This document shows positions 6,012 to 10,738 of a stretch of 10,738 nucleotides of DNA, piece after piece. Both the position numbers and the translations under genes were made by a program. The notes under the pieces were generated by a model. It worked only from the letters and a program-made list of their open reading frames with translations. It was not told where the DNA came from and did no database searches. The DNA lies in the NCBI GenBank assembly GCA_039029535.1, contig JBCCFW010000223.1, forward strand, positions 1 to 10,738, written 5' to 3'. How positions within the stretch are numbered: the first letter of the stretch is position 1; each line of letters opens with the position of its first letter. This DNA is from JBCCFW01 sp039029535 (GTDB lineage: Bacteria; Acidobacteriota; JBCCFW01).

Positions 6012-6452
6012 TCAGCCCTCCTCTTCCTCCAGCAGGGACGCGTGTCCGTCCTCCGCCAAGATCACGTGGTCCAGCACGGGGATGCCCAGCAAGTCACCGG
6101 CCGCGACCAGCCGGTCGGTCAGGCGGTGATCGTCCCGGGACGGCTCCGGGTCGCCCGACGGGTGGTTGTGGACGAGCACGATGGAGGCCGCGTTGGCCAG
6201 CAGCGCTCCCTTGAACACCTCCCGCGGATGCACGAGCGCAGCACTCAAGTGACCGACGGCGATGAGCTCCTGCGATCGCAAGCGGTTCTTGATGTCGAGG
6301 TGCAGGCACACGAAGTGCTCGCGGTCGAGCGTTGCGAGCTCCTTCGAGAAGGCCGTGGCCACGTCCGACGCCGAGCGCAGGATCGGACCGCCCGGCTCCC
6401 CCTTGCTCGGCACGAGCCGCACGCGCACCCACCAGGGCATCGTCGTGCTCAT
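6012..6452 (-). CDS. radC: RadC-type JAB/JAMM-domain protein, short form
   Basis: 146 residues, ATG at 6452, overlapping the comM stop in an ATGA. This is the RadC JAB domain with the helix-hairpin-helix N terminus of chromosomal RadC missing (the usual length is about 225). The JAMM metal-site pattern is intact: Glu78 (HPREVFKGAL), then His95-Asn-His97, and Ser105 and Asp108 in HNHPSGDPEPSRDD. Earlier conserved parts are FVCLHLDIKNRL and a GHLSAALVHPREVF segment. RadC-family proteins have often been linked to recombination or transformation, but the E. coli protein's biochemical activity is not settled, and short forms are frequent on mobile elements. Here the placement directly after comM and before an ORF6N gene supports a role tied to incoming DNA. 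The acidic tail LLEEEEG is unusual but short. The family is secure. Confidence 0.9.
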   Translation of the reverse strand: MSTTMPWWVRVRLVPSKGEPGGPILRSASDVATAFSKELATLDREHFVCLHLDIKNRLRSQELIAVGHLSAALVHPREVFKGALLANAASIVLVHNHPSGDPEPSRDDHRLTDRLVAAGDLLGIPVLDHVILAEDGHASLLEEEEG

Positions 6453-8008
6453 GGTGCCAACACCCCACCCAAGCGATCGAAGTGCCGATAGGCCAGCGCT
6501 TCCGCGACGGCCTCGGCCGTCACCGACCAGCTCGCTGCCGTCGCCCCCGCTTCGAGGTCCTGAATCGTCAACGCCACGCGCAGCACGCGATCGTGGGCGC
6601 GTGCCGAGAGACCGAGTCCGTCCACGGCATGAGCGAGCAGCCGTCGTGACTCGTCGTCGAGCACGAGTCGCTCGTGGAGCTCGCTCGCGCGCAGCTCACC
6701 GTTGGGGCAGCCCTGCCGATCCAACTGACGACGTCGTGCAGCCTCCACGCGGGCCCGCACGACGACCGAGCTCTCCGACGGCATGCGCGACGTGAGCTCC
6801 CGATGACTCAGAGCCGGCACGTGGACCTGCAAGTCGAGACGGTCCAGCAATGGACCCGACACGCGGCGCCGATACCGGTGCACCGCCGTGTCGGAGCACG
6901 CGCAGGGCCTTCGCGGCGAGCCGACCCAGCCGCAGGGGCACGGGTTCATCGCGGCGATGAGGAGCGTGGCGCAAGGCAAGCGCAGGCGAGCATGCGTTCG
7001 CGCGATCTCCACGACACCGTCTTCGAGCGGTTGACGCAAGCTCTCCAACGCATCGCGCCGGAACTCCGGCAGCTCGTCGAGGAACAGCACGCCGCGATGA
7101 GCCAAGGTGAGCTCGCCTGGAGCCACCGGCTTGCCGCCGCCGAGCAAGGCCGCCGTCGACACGCCGTGATGCGGTGAGCGGAACGGTCGTCGTCGTGCGC
7201 GTTCGGTCGAGCCAGCTCCGAGCAGCAAGCCGGCGGCGGAGTGAACGCGCGTCACCTCCAACGCCTCCGTCTTCATCAACGGCGGAAGGATGGTCGGGAG
7301 CCGTCGTGCCAGGAGCGACTTGCCCGAGCCGGGCGGTCCGACCAACAGCAGGCCGTGACGACCGGCAGCCGCGATCTCGAGCGCACGTCGGGCATGACCA
7401 TGACCACGCACCTCGGCGAGGTCGACGTCGTCTCCATCCGACTCCGCTTCGCTCGCCGAGGGCTCGCGGGGCTCGGATGGGGCGATGGCTTCATCCTCAC
7501 CACGAAGCCATGCCACGGCCTGTCCGAGATCGCTCAGCGCGTGCACCTTGATGGCCTCCACGAGCGCGGCTTCCGCAGCCAAGGCCGGCGGGCAGGCCAG
7601 CCGCGCGAGCCCGGCAGCGTGGGTCGCCTCGGCGGCCGCCAGGGCTCCGGGCACCGGACGGAGGCTGCCGTCCAGACGCAGCTCGCCGAGCAAGACGGTG
7701 TCCGCGAGTCGGGTCTCGTCGACCAGGCCCTGCGCGGCGAGGCACGCGACGGCCACGGCGAGGTCCAGGCCGGCGGCCTCCTGCGGCAGGCCGGCCGGGC
7801 TGAGGTTCACCGTGACCGGCGTGCTCGGCCACGGGAGACCGCGGTTGCGCAGTGCCGTCTTGAGGCGATGCTCGAGGACGCGGCCGAGGCTCGGTCCGGC
7901 CCCCAGGACACGGAACGAGGCGATGCCGCGGGGGGCGACGTCGACCTCCACCTCGATGAGGCGGGCCTCGACTCCGAAACGGATGGCTGTGCGTGCACGG
8001 GACAACAT
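6449..8008 (-). CDS. comM: ComM-type AAA+ helicase for natural transformation (YifB / Mg-chelatase-like)
   Basis: 519-residue AAA+ ATPase; ComM forms hexamers and drives branch migration of incoming single-stranded DNA during transformation. Order: N-terminal Lon-protease-like fold (residues 1-170, MLSRARTAIRFGVEARLIEV), acidic linker (about 171-196), Walker A GPPGSGKS (224-231), the RPFRSPHHGVS segment (274-284), Walker B VLFLDE (307-312), and a Cys pair cluster NPCPCGW...PCAC (Cys357, 359, 369, 371), likely zinc binding. A C-terminal Mg-chelatase-like helical region follows. The length fits the family (about 500). The ATG at 8008 is chosen because MLxRxxTAxxxGxEA is the family's start; an upstream GTG-type start at 8065 would add 19 unrelated residues. 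A GGGAC/GTCCC pairing encloses the start codon, but it is only 5 bp. It is the first gene of comM-radC-ORF6N. Confidence 0.95.
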   Translation of the reverse strand: MLSRARTAIRFGVEARLIEVEVDVAPRGIASFRVLGAGPSLGRVLEHRLKTALRNRGLPWPSTPVTVNLSPAGLPQEAAGLDLAVAVACLAAQGLVDETRLADTVLLGELRLDGSLRPVPGALAAAEATHAAGLARLACPPALAAEAALVEAIKVHALSDLGQAVAWLRGEDEAIAPSEPREPSASEAESDGDDVDLAEVRGHGHARRALEIAAAGRHGLLLVGPPGSGKSLLARRLPTILPPLMKTEALEVTRVHSAAGLLLGAGSTERARRRPFRSPHHGVSTAALLGGGKPVAPGELTLAHRGVLFLDELPEFRRDALESLRQPLEDGVVEIARTHARLRLPCATLLIAAMNPCPCGWVGSPRRPCACSDTAVHRYRRRVSGPLLDRLDLQVHVPALSHRELTSRMPSESSVVVRARVEAARRRQLDRQGCPNGELRASELHERLVLDDESRRLLAHAVDGLGLSARAHDRVLRVALTIQDLEAGATAASWSVTAEAVAEALAYRHFDRLGGVLAP

Positions 8009-8077
8009 GGCGTCCCAGGTACAGCAGGGACCGTGCCACGGGCCTGAGCTGGCCGAATTCGGCAAGATCGACGTTTC

Positions 8078-8123
8078 GGATCGTCAGGGGCTCGTGACGC
8101 TCGTCAGGGCCCCTGGACGATCC
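8078..8123. repeat. Imperfect inverted repeat in the comM / secreted-protein divergent region
   Basis: Arm GGATCGTCAGGGGC (8078-8091) pairs with 8109-8123, interrupted by one bulged G, around a 17-nt loop. The loop and right arm also contain a second copy of TCGTCAGGG (8081-8089 and 8101-8109), so inverted and direct repeats are combined. It lies in the 191-nt gap between two divergent start codons. A regulator site or a hairpin in the comM leader are both possible. The structure is seen; the role is unknown. Confidence 0.5.
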
Positions 8124-8136
8124 GCGGCGCGGTCGT

Positions 8137-8166
8137 TTGACAGCCCCCGCGGCGAGCAGGCAGGCT
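8137..8166 (+). promoter_or_regulatory. Possible sigma70-type promoter of the secreted-protein gene
   Basis: A perfect TTGACA at 8137-8142 stands 18 nt before CAGGCT (8161-8166), a poor -10 box, about 34 nt before the ATG at 8200. The -35 box is good and the -10 box is weak, so this is tentative. Confidence 0.3.
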
Positions 8167-8199
8167 CCCCGCGCCAACCCGCTCGCGGAGAAACGTCCG

Positions 8200-8661
8200 A
8201 TGACCCTCACTCGCTCCCTTCGCCGTCTTCAGCTCGTCGTCCTGGCCCTCGGCCTGACCCTGACCGCGACCGCCGTCACGGCGGGTGAGCTCGTCGTCAA
8301 CCAGCCCCTCTACGGGCCGACCGAAGAGGGCTTCCGCCAGTTCCTTCAGGACGAGCTCGCCAACCTCGTGGTCGGCCAGAGCTTCGAGTACCAGGGGCAC
8401 CAGCTCACCGCCGTCGCCGTGCCGCGTCTCCGTCGGATGCACGTCGAGATCCCCAAGCGGCCGCATCGCGACTACGGCTCGGCGCGTCGAGGCTGGGCGC
8501 TCGCCACCGTGCACGTCGAGGTCGACGGCGTCGTCCGGGCCGTCGAGTTCGAGATCAACGCCGTGCACGTCTTCCAGCCGGCGACCTGGGCCTGGGACCG
8601 CGTGCAGCTCGAGCTCCACGCCGGCACCTTCTACGACTTCGCCTCGCGCACCTTCAAGTAG
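8200..8661 (+). CDS. Small secreted protein of unknown function
   Basis: 153 residues. ATG at 8200 with GGAG 9 nt before it; the frame is open upstream, but that stretch is non-coding in character and the signal peptide begins at MTLTRSLRRL. Residues 1-28 form a Sec signal peptide (basic start, hydrophobic core LVVLALGLTLTAT, likely cleavage after AVTA). The mature part of about 125 residues is mostly beta-type, with VVNQPLYGPTEEGFRQFLQ, a basic patch (RLRRMHVEIPKRPHRDY) and strands HVEVDGVVRAVEFEINAVHV and RVQLELHAGTFYDF. It has no Cys. It should be periplasmic or exported. I do not recognise a family. It converges with the Ser/Thr kinase gene, with a hairpin between them. Confidence 0.75.
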   Translation: MTLTRSLRRLQLVVLALGLTLTATAVTAGELVVNQPLYGPTEEGFRQFLQDELANLVVGQSFEYQGHQLTAVAVPRLRRMHVEIPKRPHRDYGSARRGWALATVHVEVDGVVRAVEFEINAVHVFQPATWAWDRVQLELHAGTFYDFASRTFK

Positions 8662-8690
8662 CGCCAGCGCGACCGCGCGGAAGCCACGAC

Positions 8691-8710
8691 CTGCGAGTCT
8701 CGCCTCGCAG
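8691..8710. terminator. Bidirectional terminator-like hairpin between convergent genes
   Basis: CTGCGAG (8691-8697) and its exact complement (8704-8710) flank a 6-nt loop, 2 nt from the kinase stop and 29 nt after the secreted-protein stop. There is no U-run on either side, as is common in GC-rich genomes. The position between convergent genes supports termination. Confidence 0.45.
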
Positions 8711-8712
8711 TC

Positions 8713-10326
<1,614 letters not shown>

Positions 10327-10529
10327 GGTGCCGATTCTAGTTTGCTGGCCGCTTCGATGGGCGGGGTGCCTGGGCATCTGCGCTCGGATGGACCATTCTT
10401 TTCCTGAAGGGGCGTGAGATGTCACGTTCCGGGATGTCGTGGTCCGTGACAGGACGACGCCCAGGCTTGACCTGAGGCGGGTCTTGGACGAAATTTCGAA
10501 CGAGGAGCGAACGAGAAAGGAGGAGGGCG
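10327..10529. promoter_or_regulatory. Divergent intergenic region between kinase and the right-edge gene
   Basis: About 200 nt, or 104 nt if the kinase begins at 10425. It holds a TTGACC (10467-10472) with a poor -10 candidate (GAAATT) 17 nt on, a 10-bp perfect palindrome CGAAATTTCG (10489-10498) and then the strong ribosome site of the right gene. No RNA gene was recognised. Promoters are expected here but not clearly seen. Confidence 0.35.
10517..10523 (+). promoter_or_regulatory. Canonical ribosome binding site of the right-edge gene
   Basis: AAGGAGG, six nt before the ATG at 10530; together with the following GAGG it is the strongest Shine-Dalgarno sequence in the window. It is the main support for the start of the partial gene. 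Confidence 0.75.
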
Positions 10530-10738
10530 ATGCACTTGCTGGCTGACGACGACACTCGCCCGATCACCCTCCCGCCCTCCGTTCGGGGCCGGCGGCGGCA
10601 GCGTCCGGCGCTGACCCGCATCACGGGCGTGGGTGTCGGTGAGACGCACTCGGTGCCCACCGAGGCCGGGCATCGGCATCTCAAAGCATTCGATCGTCCG
10701 ACCGAGATCCGCTTTGAGCAGGATTATCTCAACAGCAG
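10530..10738 (+). CDS. Start of an unrecognised gene, cut by the window end
   Basis: Open from ATG at 10530 to the edge, 69 complete codons with no stop. It begins MHLLADDDTRPITLPPSVRG, then a basic stretch (RRRQRP), a small hydrophobic and glycine segment (TRITGVGVGETHSVP), a His-rich part (AGHRHLKAFDRP) and TEIRFEQDYLNS. No signal peptide and no transmembrane segment are visible so far. The very strong ribosome site and the divergent position from the kinase gene support a real gene. No family can be named from this fragment; it may be functionally linked to the kinase, but the sequence does not show it. Confidence 0.6.
   Translation, partial: MHLLADDDTRPITLPPSVRGRRRQRPALTRITGVGVGETHSVPTEAGHRHLKAFDRPTEIRFEQDYLNS

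Noticed and set aside
7241..8047. Long plus-strand reading frame (and a second one at 7485-8288) opposite comM
   Set aside because: The composition is low-complexity Arg, Gly, Ala and Ser typical of antisense reading in GC-rich DNA. The minus strand encodes a complete ComM with all motifs.
8009..8065. N-terminal extension of ComM to an upstream start
   Set aside because: The extra 19 residues have no family similarity; ComM proteins start at the MLxR-type sequence encoded at 8008.
10337..10684. Minus-strand frames over the kinase / right-gene intergenic region
   Set aside because: They run antisense to a frame with a much stronger ribosome site, have Arg and Pro rich shadow composition and no recognisable motif.

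Overview
The window is a GC-rich, gene-dense stretch of bacterial chromosome. It has frequent GTG starts, clear GGAGG-type ribosome sites and very short intergenic gaps. A pseudopilin of the GspG type, a membrane-anchored Hanks-type Ser/Thr kinase, several anchored or secreted proteins of unknown function and the high G+C fit a myxobacterium-like (Myxococcota / former Deltaproteobacteria) genome. This placement is an inference; a planctomycete is not excluded. No rRNA, tRNA, CRISPR array or insertion sequence was seen.

Layout. (1) Plus strand 1-1993: the 3' end of a GspG-like pseudopilin, then a membrane-anchored protein with an acidic Pro/Glu-rich linker and three ~116-residue beta-sandwich-like repeats. 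(2) Minus strand 4025-1998: a Bcp/PrxQ peroxiredoxin, a CDP-alcohol phosphatidyltransferase and a CdsA-type phosphatidate cytidylyltransferase. The last two overlap by 14 bp and resemble the E. coli ynbA-ynbB pair, pointing to a phospholipid-modifying module. (3) Plus strand 4111-4732: two small overlapping genes of unknown function, the first resembling the C-terminal domain of ribosomal protein bL12. (4) Minus strand 8008-4757: comM, a short radC (JAB/JAMM domain), an ORF6N-domain gene and a single-pass membrane protein. The first three are joined by a 4-bp overlap and a 1-nt gap, so they are very probably one operon linked to natural transformation or recombination. (5) Plus strand 8200-8661: a small secreted protein. 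(6) Minus strand 10326-8713: a transmembrane Ser/Thr protein kinase, convergent with the previous gene. (7) Plus strand from 10530: the start of an unrecognised gene that leaves the window.

The main discovery is in the peroxiredoxin. Its reading frame is interrupted by one TGA (3896-3894, minus strand) exactly at the peroxidatic cysteine position of the TPGC motif, and reading resumes in the same frame with the conserved resolving cysteine five residues later. Starting 9 nt after the TGA there is an 8-bp stem with a GUA loop, whose loop begins with G 17 nt after the UGA. This matches the bacterial SECIS pattern. The gene is best read as one 145-residue selenoprotein (Sec44, Cys49), not as a pseudogene or two fragments. 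The organism should therefore carry selA, selB, selC and selD elsewhere.

A second unusual signal is a perfect palindrome (14-bp arms, 1-nt centre) inside the ORF6N coding region. It is made of AT-rich codons out of keeping with the genome.
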